Part shown: positions 8,040 through 17,270 of the stretch, one piece after another
Layout of the letters: each line of letters opens with the position of its first letter
Position numbering within the stretch: position 1 is the first letter of the stretch
NCBI GenBank assembly: GCA_959601495.1
Contig: CAUGPT010000002.1
Location: 1-64,000, forward strand
Direction: 5' to 3'
Length of the DNA: 64,000 bases
Source of the DNA: Avispirillum sp959601495
GTDB taxonomy: Bacteria; Bacillota; Clostridia; Oscillospirales; CAG-272
The notes under the pieces: model-generated
Seen by the model: the letters and a program-made list of their open reading frames with translations, nothing else
Told to the model about the DNA's origin: nothing
Databases searched by the model: none
Translations under genes and position numbers: made by a program

Positions 8040-8644
8040 TTAACGTCCTCCTCGTGGGCGCTGCAAAGCGCGTATACGGCATTCCAGAGCGCCTCGCGCC
8101 CCGTGCCGTTTTTAGACGAAAACATAATTTCGCACTCTGCGCCGTCAACGGCACATTCTGCCTCAAGCTTTTTTCTGTCCGTTGCGTTGAGCTTGTCGCA
8201 TTTAGTATACACAACAACGAAGGGAATACCGCATTCTCTCAGATAGTCGAGCATCTGTCTGTCGTCGGCGGTTGCACCGACTTTGGCGTCTATCAGCTGT
8301 ATAACGCCGCAAAGAAGGTCAATGCTTGCGTTGCCGGTAAAATATGCGTCGGTAAGTCCCGACCAGCGCTTTTTCTCGTCGAGACTGCGGCGGGCAAAGC
8401 CGTAGCCGGGCAGATCAACGAACATAAGCTTTTTGTCTATGCTGTAGAAGTTTACCGTAACGGTCTTTCCGGGTGTGCCGCTGACGCGCGCAAGGCTTTT
8501 GCGGCACAGCATTGTATTTATAAGCGAGCTTTTTCCAACGTTTGAGCGGCCGGAAAACGCTATTTGCGGTATTCTGAGCGCGGGGAACTGCGAGGACAGT
8601 CCCGCGGATATGAGAAGGTCGGCGTTGTTTATGTTGATCTTCAA
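8036..8644 (-). CDS. ysxC: Ribosome biogenesis GTPase YsxC/EngB
   Basis: A 202-residue TRAFAC GTPase needed for 50S subunit assembly. G1 is GRSNVGKSSLINTML (about 31-45), G3 is DLPGYGFA (about 77-84), and G4 is the YTKCDKLN motif (about 146-153). The start codon is TTG at 8642-8644, preceded by an AAAGGA-like site. It lies downstream of lon, the same order as in Bacillus (lonA-ysxC). Confidence 0.96.
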   Translation of the reverse strand: MKININNADLLISAGLSSQFPALRIPQIAFSGRSNVGKSSLINTMLCRKSLARVSGTPGKTVTVNFYSIDKKLMFVDLPGYGFARRSLDEKKRWSGLTDAYFTGNASIDLLCGVIQLIDAKVGATADDRQMLDYLRECGIPFVVVYTKCDKLNATDRKKLEAECAVDGAECEIMFSSKNGTGREALWNAVYALCSAHEEDVK

Positions 8645-8673
8645 GACTTTTTTCCTTTCCCGTTGTGAGAAAT

Positions 8674-11103
8674 TCAGATCTGCACGGAGGTATGTACTCT
8701 CGCCTTAGGCGCGGGCATTGCGTTACTTCCGCTTTTTTCGGCGATATTCGCCGCGTGCTCGGTACCTTTGACGGGGTGCACAAGGATTTCGTCGAGCACC
8801 TGGGACGCGCGGCGGCAGGGAATGAACAGAAGATTCTGCCGCACGGTGGGATCTATCTCCTCAAGGTCGGTCACGTTGTCCGCGGGGATAAGCACGCGCT
8901 TTATCCCGGCGTTCCACGCCGCGGTTGACTTTTCGCGCAGTCCGCCTATAGGCAGTACCCGTCCCGTAAGGGTAAGCTCTCCCGTCATGGCTGTGTCGCG
9001 GCGGGCGGGAGTACCTGTCAGTGTGCTGACAAGGCTCGAAAGAATGGTAACGCCCGCGCTGGGGCCGTCCTTGGGAGTCGCGCCCTCCGGTACGTGAATA
9101 TGAATATCCTTTGTTTTGTAGAAATCGCTGCTGACGCCCAGCTCCGCGGCGTGGGCTCTGATATAGCTTACCGCAATGCGGGCAGACTCTTTCATAACGT
9201 CGCCGAGAGTTCCCGTAAGCTCAAGTTTTCCCGTGCCGTCCATGACGGATGTCTCGATCTTCAGCATATCTCCGCCGACGGACGTATACGCAAGTCCGTT
9301 TACGACTCCGATCTCGTCCTCGGTGCTCTTTTCCTCGTCAAGGAATCTGCGGGGACCGAGCAGCGATGCGAGACTTTCTTTTTTGACGGTCACGCTCTTT
9401 TTGCCGGATTCGATCATAATGCGCGCCGCGCGGCGGCATATCGCGGCGATCTCGCGCTCAAGGTTTCTGACGCCGGACTCTCTTGTGTAGCCGTCAATTA
9501 TCTCGCAGATCACATCGTCGGAAATGCGGATATTGCGGCGGGTGAGCCCGTGGCGCTTAAGCTGCTTGGGAATGAGATGATTTTTCGCGATTGAGAGCTT
9601 TTCGTTTTTTGTATAGGTGGAAAGCTCAATGACCTCCATACGGTCCAGCAGAGCGCGGGGAACCGTGTCAAGCGAGTTCGCCGTCGCTATGAACATGACC
9701 TTTGAAAGATCAACGGGCATTTCGACAAAGTGGTCTCTGAACGCCTTGTTCTGCTCGCCGTCCAGCACTTCCAGAAGCGCCGAGGCGGGGTCGCCGCGCA
9801 TATCCGAGCAAAGCTTATCTATTTCGTCGAGCAGCATCACGGGGTTCATACTGCCTGCCTGCGTAAGCGCCGTAATTATACGTCCGGGCATTGCTGCAAC
9901 ATACGTTTTTCTGTGACCGCGAATCTCCGCCTCATCGCGTATGCCGCCGAGGGAAACTCTTACGAATTTGCGTCCCATAGCGCGGGCAACGGAAGCTCCG
10001 AGGGAGGTCTTGCCCACTCCGGGAGGTCCTACAAGGCAGATTATCTGATTGCCAAGATCCGGGTTGAGCTGCTTTACGGCGAGATACTCCAGTATGCGGT
10101 CCTTCGGTTTCTTCAGACCGTCGTGGTCGGCGTCAAGTATGCGCTTTGCCTCCGCGATGTCAAGTCTGTCTTCTGTTATCTTGTTAAAAGGGATCTCGAG
10201 GCAGATATCGAGATAATTGCGCAGTACCGTAGCTTCGGGGCTGCCGAAGGGAGATTTCGCAAGACGCGATACCTCTTTATAAAGCTTGTCGTTTACCTCT
10301 TTGGGCAGGTTTGCGGCGTCTATCTTGTCATAGTATTCGTCGGCTTCGTCTTCGCTGTCGCCGCCGAGCTCGCCCTGAATGACCTTGAGCTGTTCGCGCA
10401 GGTAATAGTCGCGCTGATTTTCGTCGATTGCTTCGCGGACCTTTTTGTGTATGTTCATTTCGAGAAGCAGAAGCTTTGTTTCGCTTTCGATAATGACGAT
10501 AAGCGTTTCAAGGCGTGCGAGAGGCTCGTATATTTCAAGTATTTTCTGCTTGTCCTCAAATTTGACAAGGGCACTGGAAGCTATAAAGTCCGCAGCCTGT
10601 CCGGGGTTGGTGATGGCCTTTGCCGCAAGCAGAAGATCGCTGTTGTCGCCCGGGGCGAACGAAAGCATATGCTCAAGGGACTGGGTCGCCTCGCGCAGAA
10701 GCGCTTCGGTACGGATATCGGACTCGCCGCGGGCGAGAGTTACGGTCTTTGTTATAACATCCGCATATATGCAGCTGCCGACGGCGGTAAAGGACGCGGC
10801 GGTTCCGCGGCAAACGCCTTCTGCGATAACTCTGGTTATACCTTCGGGAGTTTTGACGGTCTGTTTTATGCGGCATACCGTGCCTGTTTCGTATATATCC
10901 GCGGGAGTAGGCTCATCGCAGTCGACAGAGCGCTGGCACACGAGAAATACATACATATCGCACTCGCGGGCGGCGTCTATAGCGGCGACGGAAAAATCGC
11001 GCTCGACCTCAAAATTCAGCGGTATGGAGGGGAATGCTACAAGTCCTCTCGTGGGGATCACGGGGAGAGTCAGCTTCTCCGCCTTTTCTATATATTTAGG
11101 CAT
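8674..11103 (-). CDS. lon: ATP-dependent Lon protease
   Basis: An 809-residue LonA. The N-terminal substrate-binding domain is about 1-210, followed by a coiled helical region. The AAA+ domain has Walker A GPPGVGKT at 359-366 and Walker B MLLDEID near 423-429. The C-terminal protease domain carries the Ser682/Lys725 dyad (PKDGPSAG and GGLREK). It degrades misfolded and regulatory proteins in the cytosol. The GAAAGGAC site 5 bases before the ATG supports the start. A weak promoter is visible at 11143-11171. Confidence 0.97.
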   Translation of the reverse strand: MPKYIEKAEKLTLPVIPTRGLVAFPSIPLNFEVERDFSVAAIDAARECDMYVFLVCQRSVDCDEPTPADIYETGTVCRIKQTVKTPEGITRVIAEGVCRGTAASFTAVGSCIYADVITKTVTLARGESDIRTEALLREATQSLEHMLSFAPGDNSDLLLAAKAITNPGQAADFIASSALVKFEDKQKILEIYEPLARLETLIVIIESETKLLLLEMNIHKKVREAIDENQRDYYLREQLKVIQGELGGDSEDEADEYYDKIDAANLPKEVNDKLYKEVSRLAKSPFGSPEATVLRNYLDICLEIPFNKITEDRLDIAEAKRILDADHDGLKKPKDRILEYLAVKQLNPDLGNQIICLVGPPGVGKTSLGASVARAMGRKFVRVSLGGIRDEAEIRGHRKTYVAAMPGRIITALTQAGSMNPVMLLDEIDKLCSDMRGDPASALLEVLDGEQNKAFRDHFVEMPVDLSKVMFIATANSLDTVPRALLDRMEVIELSTYTKNEKLSIAKNHLIPKQLKRHGLTRRNIRISDDVICEIIDGYTRESGVRNLEREIAAICRRAARIMIESGKKSVTVKKESLASLLGPRRFLDEEKSTEDEIGVVNGLAYTSVGGDMLKIETSVMDGTGKLELTGTLGDVMKESARIAVSYIRAHAAELGVSSDFYKTKDIHIHVPEGATPKDGPSAGVTILSSLVSTLTGTPARRDTAMTGELTLTGRVLPIGGLREKSTAAWNAGIKRVLIPADNVTDLEEIDPTVRQNLLFIPCRRASQVLDEILVHPVKGTEHAANIAEKSGSNAMPAPKARVHTSVQI

Positions 11104-11142
11104 TTTTAGTCCTTTCTGATCTGAGTATTATGTAACTGATTA

Positions 11143-11171
11143 AGTATACCATAAACGAGCCGTAAAATCCA
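11143..11171 (-). promoter_or_regulatory. Possible promoter of the lon-ysxC run
   Basis: TATACT (11143-11148 on the minus strand) is a good -10 element. The -35 region 17 bp upstream is a poor match (TGGATT). No CtsR or HrcA operator repeat was seen. Confidence 0.4.
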
Positions 11172-11220
11172 GTATTTCGAGAGAATTTAACCCTGAAAAA
11201 ACATAAAAATTAAATAAATA

Positions 11221-11249
11221 TTGAAAACAGTGCGCCGTTGTGCTATTCT
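11221..11249 (+). promoter_or_regulatory. Sigma-A-type promoter of the 11288 gene
   Basis: TTGAAA (11221-11226) and TATTCT (11244-11249) are separated by 17 bp, with the ATG of the GNAT gene 38 bp further. Confidence 0.6.
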
Positions 11250-11287
11250 TATAGACGGTTATTTGCACAAAAAGCGAGGGGTATGAT

Positions 11288-11983
11288 ATGCTTAGGTTTG
11301 AATCTGCCGAGCTTGAAAAAGAAGTACTGAGCGGCGGGAGCTGCATTGCGGTGCCGATCGAAATATTTGTTCCGACGCGCGGAGAACCTATCGTGACCGC
11401 ATATTCGTTCTGTGAGGACGCCGCGCGGCGTTTGATCGAAAAATTCGGAGACGATTTGCTGTCGGATAAGGCACTTAAATATACAGACGGCGAATTTAAG
11501 GCAATTGCGGAAAATATAGGATACCGACATGACGAGCATGAAAATCAGATGATACTCGAGTATGAGATGCGTGATATGAGTCAATTGAATAAAAAGCTCA
11601 TTCGCGGCGATTGCATAAAAATAACTTCTCAGGCTGTTTTGTCAAAGCTGTGCGAAAACAGCGGCTGCGACATAGAGCTTGAAGGCGACGGAGATGTGAT
11701 GTTTGCCGTCGTCGGCGACGGGAAGATCATGTCTTACGCAGGCATAAATGATTACACGGATGACGTGAATTCGCTTGAAATTAACGTTGAAACGGCAGAA
11801 GACTGCCGGCGGTGCGGATATGCATCTTCCGCCGCAAGCGCGCTTTGCGAGCATATTTTATGCAGCGGTAAAAAAGCGGCATATAAGTGCAGTGCTGAAA
11901 ACGCTGCGTCATCGGCACTTGCCGAGAAATGCGGATTTGAACTTATGGGACGCAGATATTCATACGTATGTTACAAAATATAG
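11288..11983 (+). CDS. GNAT-family N-acetyltransferase
   Basis: A 231-residue protein. Residues 1-110 form an unassigned N-terminal part. The C-terminal half (about 110-231) has the GNAT order: strand MFAVVGDGKIMSYAGI, strand SLEINVETAEDC, then a helix beginning CGYASSAASALCEHIL, where the acetyl-CoA pyrophosphate normally binds, and a final AEKCGFELMGRRYSYV. The substrate is unknown. It has its own promoter and ends at a long inverted repeat, so it appears monocistronic. GAGGGG lies upstream of the chosen ATG. Confidence 0.8.
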   Translation: MLRFESAELEKEVLSGGSCIAVPIEIFVPTRGEPIVTAYSFCEDAARRLIEKFGDDLLSDKALKYTDGEFKAIAENIGYRHDEHENQMILEYEMRDMSQLNKKLIRGDCIKITSQAVLSKLCENSGCDIELEGDGDVMFAVVGDGKIMSYAGINDYTDDVNSLEINVETAEDCRRCGYASSAASALCEHILCSGKKAAYKCSAENAASSALAEKCGFELMGRRYSYVCYKI

Positions 11984-12019
11984 GCAAAAGTAAAAAACTG
12001 CTGCGTTTTACTTTTGCCT
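11982..12019. terminator. Inverted repeat between the GNAT gene and rqcH
   Basis: 14-bp perfect arms (11982-11995 and 12006-12019) flank a 10-nt loop, right after the stop at 11983. No clean T tract follows on the plus strand, so termination may be partial and rqcH may be reached by read-through. Confidence 0.55.
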
Positions 12020-12052
12020 AACAATTTGACGCAGACGGGAGGAGACGGTCAT

Positions 12053-13804
12053 ATGGCATTCGATGCCGGAATGGTTTCGTTTGTGGTGCATGAGATAAAC
12101 GAGTGCGCCTCCGGCGGAAAAGTTGAAAAAATATATCAGCCCGCGAGGGATGAATTTATATTTGTTATAAGAAAGGGCGGCTCGACCTGCCGCCTTCTCA
12201 TAAATGCGGGATCGCGCTGTCCGAGAATAAGCCTGACGGACGAAAAGCCAGAAAATCCCGCCAAAGCGCCCATGCTTTGCATGATGTTCCGTAAGTATCT
12301 GCAAGGTTCCACGTTCCTCGGCGCCGTTCAGCTCGGTTTCGAGCGCGCGGTAAGGCTCGATTTCGACGCCGGCGACGATCTTGGATACAGAAGCAGAAAA
12401 TCCGTAATCGCCGAAATGATGGGCAAATACTCCAATATAATTTTCTGCGACGAGAACGGCAAAATGCTCAGCATTCTTCGCCAGTGCGAGCTTTCGGAGT
12501 CGAGCCGCAGAGTGCTTTTGCCCGGTATGATATACGAAGCGCCGCCCGGACAGGGTAAAATCGACCCTGCGTCGCTCAGTCGAGAAGAATTTGCGGATAT
12601 CTGCAGAAGTGCCGACGGCGATCGTCTTTGCGAAAAGTTTATAATGAGCACGTTTTCCGGAATTTCTCCTCTTGTGGCGCGGGAAATAGCAATGCTGTCT
12701 TCCGGCAGCCCCTCAGCGACTCTCGGCGAATGCTCTATGGGGCTTTGCGATGTTTTCTTTTCCGTAATTGACAGGATAAAAAGCAGCGACGGTGTGCCCA
12801 CCGTTCTTTACGACGGGAGCGGCGCGGCGCGGGAATACTGCTTTATGCCCATAACTCAGTACGGTTCTGCGTACACATCCCGCACGTTTGACAGCTTCGG
12901 CGCAATGCTCGATTCGTTTTTCGAGGAAAAGGCGCGGGACGAAAAGATAAGTCAAAAGGCCTCCGATATAACAAAGCTTGTTTCAAGCGCGCTGGCGCGC
13001 TCGCGCCGAAAGCTCGATATCCGCAGAAAAGAGCTTGAGGATTGCGGAAAGGGCGAAAAATACCGTCTGTGGGGCGATCTTATAACCGCAAATATATACC
13101 GTCTGCGCCGCGGCGACAGCGAAGCGATTCTGGAGGATTACGAAACGGGGAAGACCGTGACCGTTCCGCTGGACAAACGTCTGACGCCCGCGGCAAACGC
13201 GCAGGTGTATTACAAAAAATACGCAAAGACCAAATCCGCCCGCGCCCATTTGTCGGAACAGATACGGCTTGCCGAGGAGGAAAACGCATATCTTTCAAGC
13301 GTTGCGGACGCCATGACTCGGGTATCCACCGAGAAAGAGCTTTCGGAAATACGCGCGGAGCTTTCCGCCGCGGGATTTGCTTCCGGGCTTAAAAAGAACA
13401 CGTCGAAATCGCAGGTAAAACCGTCGTATCTTACCTTCAGAACAAGCGGCGGCTATACCGTGTACTGCGGCAAGAATAATATTGCCAATGATTGGCTGAC
13501 TTTCAAAAAAGCTGACAGGCACGACTGGTGGTTCCACGCAAAGGGCGTTCCCGGCAGCCATGTCATTATGGAGTGCGCGGGGCGTGAGGAGCCTTCCGCC
13601 GAGGATTTTACCCAGGCGTGCATGATAGCGGCGGCATATTCTTCGCTTTCCGAGCAGAAGAACGCGGAGATAGACTATACAGAGGTCCGGTATGTGAAAA
13701 AACCGCCGCAGGCAAAGCCCGGTTATGTTATTTATCATACAAACTGGTCGGCGGCTGTACCCGTTGATAAAGAAGCGGTGAAAAAGCTCGAAAATGCGCA
13801 ATAA
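12053..13804 (+). CDS. rqcH: Ribosome quality control protein RqcH (NFACT family)
   Basis: A 583-residue NFACT protein, the bacterial Rqc2 homologue. It binds stalled 50S subunits with peptidyl-tRNA and adds C-terminal alanine tails. NFACT-N runs from MAFDAGMVSFVVHEIN to about 200. A helix-hairpin-helix and coiled coil are in the middle (about 290-440), and NFACT-R is at about 445-560 with the TSGGYTVYCGKNNIANDWL and DWWFHAKGVPGSHVI motifs. The ATG at 12053 is chosen over an upstream in-frame one because GGGAGGAG precedes it. Confidence 0.95.
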   Translation: MAFDAGMVSFVVHEINECASGGKVEKIYQPARDEFIFVIRKGGSTCRLLINAGSRCPRISLTDEKPENPAKAPMLCMMFRKYLQGSTFLGAVQLGFERAVRLDFDAGDDLGYRSRKSVIAEMMGKYSNIIFCDENGKMLSILRQCELSESSRRVLLPGMIYEAPPGQGKIDPASLSREEFADICRSADGDRLCEKFIMSTFSGISPLVAREIAMLSSGSPSATLGECSMGLCDVFFSVIDRIKSSDGVPTVLYDGSGAAREYCFMPITQYGSAYTSRTFDSFGAMLDSFFEEKARDEKISQKASDITKLVSSALARSRRKLDIRRKELEDCGKGEKYRLWGDLITANIYRLRRGDSEAILEDYETGKTVTVPLDKRLTPAANAQVYYKKYAKTKSARAHLSEQIRLAEEENAYLSSVADAMTRVSTEKELSEIRAELSAAGFASGLKKNTSKSQVKPSYLTFRTSGGYTVYCGKNNIANDWLTFKKADRHDWWFHAKGVPGSHVIMECAGREEPSAEDFTQACMIAAAYSSLSEQKNAEIDYTEVRYVKKPPQAKPGYVIYHTNWSAAVPVDKEAVKKLENAQ

Positions 13805-13817
13805 ATCGCCGTTTGTA

Positions 13818-13849
13818 TTGACATTGTTTGATTTTTGATATAGTATAAT
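13818..13849 (+). promoter_or_regulatory. Promoter of the zinc-ribbon membrane protein
   Basis: TTGACA at 13818-13823 is followed by TAGTAT at 17 bp and by a perfect TATAAT (13844-13849) at 20 bp. Either could serve as the -10 element. Confidence 0.55.
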
Positions 13850-13876
13850 AATAACGAAATACAGGAGGTGTATTTT

Positions 13877-14530
13877 ATGTATTGCGAAAAATGCGGAAGC
13901 TATATTGAAAACGATTCCGGATTCTGTCCGGCATGCGGTGCGGCTGTCAATGCATCAGCGTCTCAGGATGCGGCGGCAAACCCCGACAGTCCCGCAAATC
14001 CCGCTCTGCAGGATGAGTGCATGAAGTGCCTTTACAAGCATTTCCGTCATGAAAAGCTTGTGTGGATGATCTGCGGCATCGTTCTTACCGTCTGTTGCGT
14101 TATAATGATTTTCTGCGGCGTTGTTCTTGCTGCAAACGGCGCGTTTGCGGCATATGACGGATACAGTGCCGGCGATTTTGAGATAAACGGTATTTCTCGT
14201 GATATTCACGACAACATTTCGGGTCCCGCAGCGGTCATAAACCTTGTGGCGGGTTCGTCTATCCTTATGAGCGGTCTGCTGTTTTTACCTATCGGCATTA
14301 TCAATCTTGTAATGATCGGCAAAACGCAGCGCTACATAAACGGCCTTTACAAGGACTGCGGCGAAGCCGTCAAGCGTGCGTCAAGCGTGGGCATGATAGT
14401 TTTCAGCGCTCTTTTCAACGAGATCGCCATGATATTCATAATCATCAATTTCGTAAACGCGCGCCGTCACAGAGCAGTGTTTGAAGAAGTCAGAAAGCTT
14501 CAGCTTTCCGCTGCAGACTCTGCAAAATAA
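13877..14530 (+). CDS. Zinc-ribbon membrane protein, function unknown
   Basis: A 217-residue protein. An N-terminal zinc ribbon has Cys3-x2-Cys6 and Cys17-x2-Cys20 (YCEKCG, FCPACG), followed by an Ala/Pro/Asn-rich linker. Three hydrophobic segments follow, near 55-90, 115-145 and 165-190. The AGGAGGTG site fixes the start at the ATG at 13877. Proteins with a zinc ribbon plus membrane spans are common in Clostridia and have no general assigned role. It is monocistronic, with a promoter and terminator of its own. Confidence 0.8.
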   Translation: MYCEKCGSYIENDSGFCPACGAAVNASASQDAAANPDSPANPALQDECMKCLYKHFRHEKLVWMICGIVLTVCCVIMIFCGVVLAANGAFAAYDGYSAGDFEINGISRDIHDNISGPAAVINLVAGSSILMSGLLFLPIGIINLVMIGKTQRYINGLYKDCGEAVKRASSVGMIVFSALFNEIAMIFIIINFVNARRHRAVFEEVRKLQLSAADSAK

Positions 14531-14540
14531 TTTAATACTT

Positions 14541-14568
14541 AAAAAGCCCTGCACAGCGGGGCTTTTTT
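14541..14568 (+). terminator. Terminator after the zinc-ribbon protein
   Basis: A 9-bp stem AAAAAGCCC/GGGCTTTTT (14541-14549 with 14559-14567) lies 11 bases after the stop codon and ends in T residues. Confidence 0.85.
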
Positions 14569-14884
14569 CGTTCTTGCCGTGCATCGGGTAAGCGCGGCGA
14601 CGCGGAAAAGCTTTCTGGCGGTGCAAAAGAGATTGGGTGCATGTTCCGAAGTGCAGAATGCCGCGCCGTTAAAAGGCTTTGAACTCGAACGCGCGTAGAT
14701 GTCGGCTTTTATTCTCCTCTTGCAGCGAATGAAAAAGCGGCGGAAACGGTATTTCCGCCTCAAATGCCGCAAAACTTACCGACGGAAGATTTCACGACGC
14801 AGAACATGCGACGTAATAACGATATAAAAACCTCCCGCACAGGGCATTTATCGCCCGTATGCGGGAGGTTTTATTTGTTCAAAA
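14569..14884. other. Intergenic stretch between convergent genes
   Basis: No open frame with a start and ribosome site was seen. It contains a small hairpin at 14739-14759 (GGCGGAAA/TTTCCGCC) that has a T run when read on the minus strand, and the larger minus-strand terminator at 14827-14872. The rest shows nothing recognisable. Confidence 0.6.
14827..14872 (-). terminator. Terminator of the ackA operon
   Basis: A 13-bp outer stem (14827-14839 with 14860-14872) encloses a second GGGC/GCCC helix and is flanked by A and T runs, so it can work in both directions. It lies just downstream of the 14885 stop codon. Confidence 0.8.
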
Positions 14885-15760
14885 TCACTTTTCGCAGCAC
14901 TTCTTGCTGCCGGAAAGCACGGACTGGTTCTTTGCAGGGCTTGCGCGGCCTGCAATGTCGGGAGTGCGGCGCTCAAGAGCCGCCATGGAGATTTCGATAT
15001 CCTCGGCAGCCTCCTCTGCGCTGAAGCAGCCCACGGTTACCATATCGCAGTCGCGCAGCGTTGCCCATGAGAAGTTCAGACCCACGAAAGGCGTGGTGCG
15101 TCCCGCAGCCATGGACTTTATGGTTATGACCGGGTGCTTTGCGCTTCTTATGATAGAATTTACGGCTTCGATCTCCACCTGCATGAGAAATCCCATGCAA
15201 TTGTAGATCTGGATGTATGTTTCGACATCGTATCCGTTATCGTCGGAGTACAGAATAAGCTCCGGCATATGGGCGGAAAGCCCGGGTATCATGCCCGCGT
15301 CGCGTATCATCTTCGTATAGTCGTCAAGACGGTCAATGATGCGCTTGTTTTTGTTTACAAGCTGCTCGGCGCAGTAGTGATGGATAAGGCAGAATTTTGC
15401 GCCGAGGTCGGCGCTTTGCTTTATTGTCTTCTCCGCCTCACGGCGTGCCTCTGCTGTGTCGTCCACGTTGATAACGGGTGTGTCTATCATGATCATACCG
15501 CGCCCGTTTCTGTCTTCGGCGGCTTTGATCGCGTCGCATATGTGCGGATTCATGCCGAAGGGAGCCATGACAGCGTCAACGCCGCTTGCGAGAAACGTAT
15601 CCAGCATGGGTGCGATCGCGTCGGCGCAGTCGTAACGTGCCTTTATCATTCTGTCGGCGCTGGGTGTACGGTGGCTGTAGCCGGCTATCCAGTTCGTGCC
15701 GATTATCATTCTCGGCAGCGATACGCCGCCGACTTCGGTTCGGGGAAACTGATCTGCCAT
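14885..15760 (-). CDS. Conserved TIM-barrel-like protein, function not recognised
   Basis: A 291-residue cytosolic protein. Alternating strand and helix segments suggest a TIM barrel: LPRMIIGTNWIAGYS, GVDAVMAPFG, GMIMIDTPVIN, AKFCLIHHYC, VITIKSMAAGRTTP, CDMVTVGCFS. The C-terminal block resembles the end of aldo/keto reductase or amidohydrolase barrels, but no catalytic tetrad can be assigned. The tail is Cys-rich (KKCCEK). It begins 20 bases after ackA on the same strand, so both share a transcript. It may be a carbohydrate or carboxylate enzyme; this is inference from neighbours only. Confidence 0.55.
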   Translation of the reverse strand: MADQFPRTEVGGVSLPRMIIGTNWIAGYSHRTPSADRMIKARYDCADAIAPMLDTFLASGVDAVMAPFGMNPHICDAIKAAEDRNGRGMIMIDTPVINVDDTAEARREAEKTIKQSADLGAKFCLIHHYCAEQLVNKNKRIIDRLDDYTKMIRDAGMIPGLSAHMPELILYSDDNGYDVETYIQIYNCMGFLMQVEIEAVNSIIRSAKHPVITIKSMAAGRTTPFVGLNFSWATLRDCDMVTVGCFSAEEAAEDIEISMAALERRTPDIAGRASPAKNQSVLSGSKKCCEK

Positions 15761-15780
15761 ATATAAGTGTCCTTTCGGAA

Positions 15781-16986
15781 TTACGCCTGTTCTTTAACAA
15801 TGCGCTCGGTGTCGCTTGCGATCATGAGCTCCTCGTTGGTGGGGATGAGATATACCTTTACCTTGGAGTCGGGAGTTGAAAGCTCAACGATATCGGACTG
15901 ATGGTGAGCCTTTGCGTTTACCTCGGTGTTGAGCTTTATGCCCAGATACTCCATGTCGGCGCAGGCGCGCTCACGCAGCTCGGGGTTGTTTTCGCCCATG
16001 CCCGCGGTGAATACTACAGCGTCAAGGCCGTTCATTGCGGCAGCATACGCTCCGATGAACTTCTTGACCTGATATGCAAGGGTGGTCGCCGTGAGATAAG
16101 CTCTCTCGTCGCCCTTGCGGATTGCAGCCTCGATATCGCGGCTGTCGGAGGATATACCGGAAAGACCGAGGAAGCCGCACTCTTTGTTCATGAAATCGCT
16201 CATCTCATCGGGCGTTTTGCCGGTCTTTTTCATAACGTAGGTAACGACTGCGGGGTCGATATCGCCGCAGCGGGTGCCCATCATAACGCCTGCAAGGGGA
16301 GTCATACCCATGGAAGTGTCGATGCACTTACCGTCCTTAACGGCGGAAATGGAGGAACCGTTGCCAATGTGACAGGTAACTATCTTTGTGCCCTCGACTC
16401 TGCCGAGGATCTTGCACATCTCGCCGGAAACGTAGCGGTGGCTCGTACCGTGGGCACCGAAACGGCGGATGCTGTACTTCTCGCACATTTCATAGGGCAG
16501 AGCGTATGTGTATGCCTGCGGAGGCATTGTCTGGTGGAACGCGGTGTCGATAACGATGACCTGGGGAACACCGGGCATAGCTGCAGTGCAGCCCTCGATA
16601 CCCATAATGTGTGCGGGGGTGTGAAGAGGAGCAAGGTCAACACAGTTTCTGAGCTTTTCGATGACCTCGGGGGTCACGAGAGCGGACTCGGTGAAGTACG
16701 TTCCGCCGTGGACAACGCGGTGACCGATAGCCTCGATCTCGCTTACATCCTTGATGCAGCCTGTCTCTTTACCGGTGAGGTAGCGGAGAACGATCTCGGT
16801 AGCTACAGCATGGTCGGGCATGCTGATATCTTCCTGAAACTTTGCGCCTGAGGGAAGTTTGTGGGTAATCTTTCCGTCAATTCCTATACGCTCGCATATG
16901 CCTTTTGCAAGAACATTGTCGGTAGCGGTGTCAAAAAGCTGATACTTGAGTGAGGAGCTTCCGGCGTTTACAACGAGAACTTTCAT
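15781..16986 (-). CDS. ackA: Acetate kinase
   Basis: A 401-residue ASKHA-fold kinase interconverting acetyl-phosphate plus ADP with acetate plus ATP, the last ATP-yielding step of fermentation. VLVVNAGSSSLKYQLFD at the N-terminus, the HRVVHGG block, the GAHGTSHRYV block and TCHIGNGSSISA are all present. Length matches the family (about 400). Pta is not adjacent. It is followed by the 14885 barrel protein. The strong codon bias (for example CCC, GGT, AAG) suggests high expression. Confidence 0.97.
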   Translation of the reverse strand: MKVLVVNAGSSSLKYQLFDTATDNVLAKGICERIGIDGKITHKLPSGAKFQEDISMPDHAVATEIVLRYLTGKETGCIKDVSEIEAIGHRVVHGGTYFTESALVTPEVIEKLRNCVDLAPLHTPAHIMGIEGCTAAMPGVPQVIVIDTAFHQTMPPQAYTYALPYEMCEKYSIRRFGAHGTSHRYVSGEMCKILGRVEGTKIVTCHIGNGSSISAVKDGKCIDTSMGMTPLAGVMMGTRCGDIDPAVVTYVMKKTGKTPDEMSDFMNKECGFLGLSGISSDSRDIEAAIRKGDERAYLTATTLAYQVKKFIGAYAAAMNGLDAVVFTAGMGENNPELRERACADMEYLGIKLNTEVNAKAHHQSDIVELSTPDSKVKVYLIPTNEELMIASDTERIVKEQA

Positions 16987-17047
16987 TTGTCGGGTATCCT
17001 TTCGCAGATAAAATATAATTCGTTAAGAATTTGTCAAACAACATATA

Positions 17048-17076
17048 ATTATACAACATACATCGATTGAATACAA
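17048..17076 (-). promoter_or_regulatory. Candidate promoter of ackA
   Basis: On the minus strand TTGTAT (17071-17076) and TATAAT (17048-17053) are 17 bp apart. A TTGACA further downstream is a second, less well-spaced option. Confidence 0.5.
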
Positions 17077-17270
17077 GTCCTTGCCGACAATTTCTGCACC
17101 GATTTTACACGAGCTGTGCCGCGGGACGGATTCATCCGGCTGCCGCGGCGAAAAAAGCTCATAAAGGCACCGAAAAAAAGCAATTGACGCTTGACCGGTA
17201 TATTGAGTATGTGGTAAAGTATTTACATGTAAAACGCTGCGTGATGCGGCAAAATCGAGCGAGGTGCGGT

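Noticed and set aside
9730..11109. A 459-codon open frame antisense to lon
   Set aside because: It lies entirely inside the lon coding region on the other strand, has no ribosome site, and its composition is that expected of an antisense frame in GC-rich DNA.
15901..16851. A 316-codon frame antisense to ackA
   Set aside because: ackA is certain here; the antisense frame lacks a ribosome site and resembles no family.
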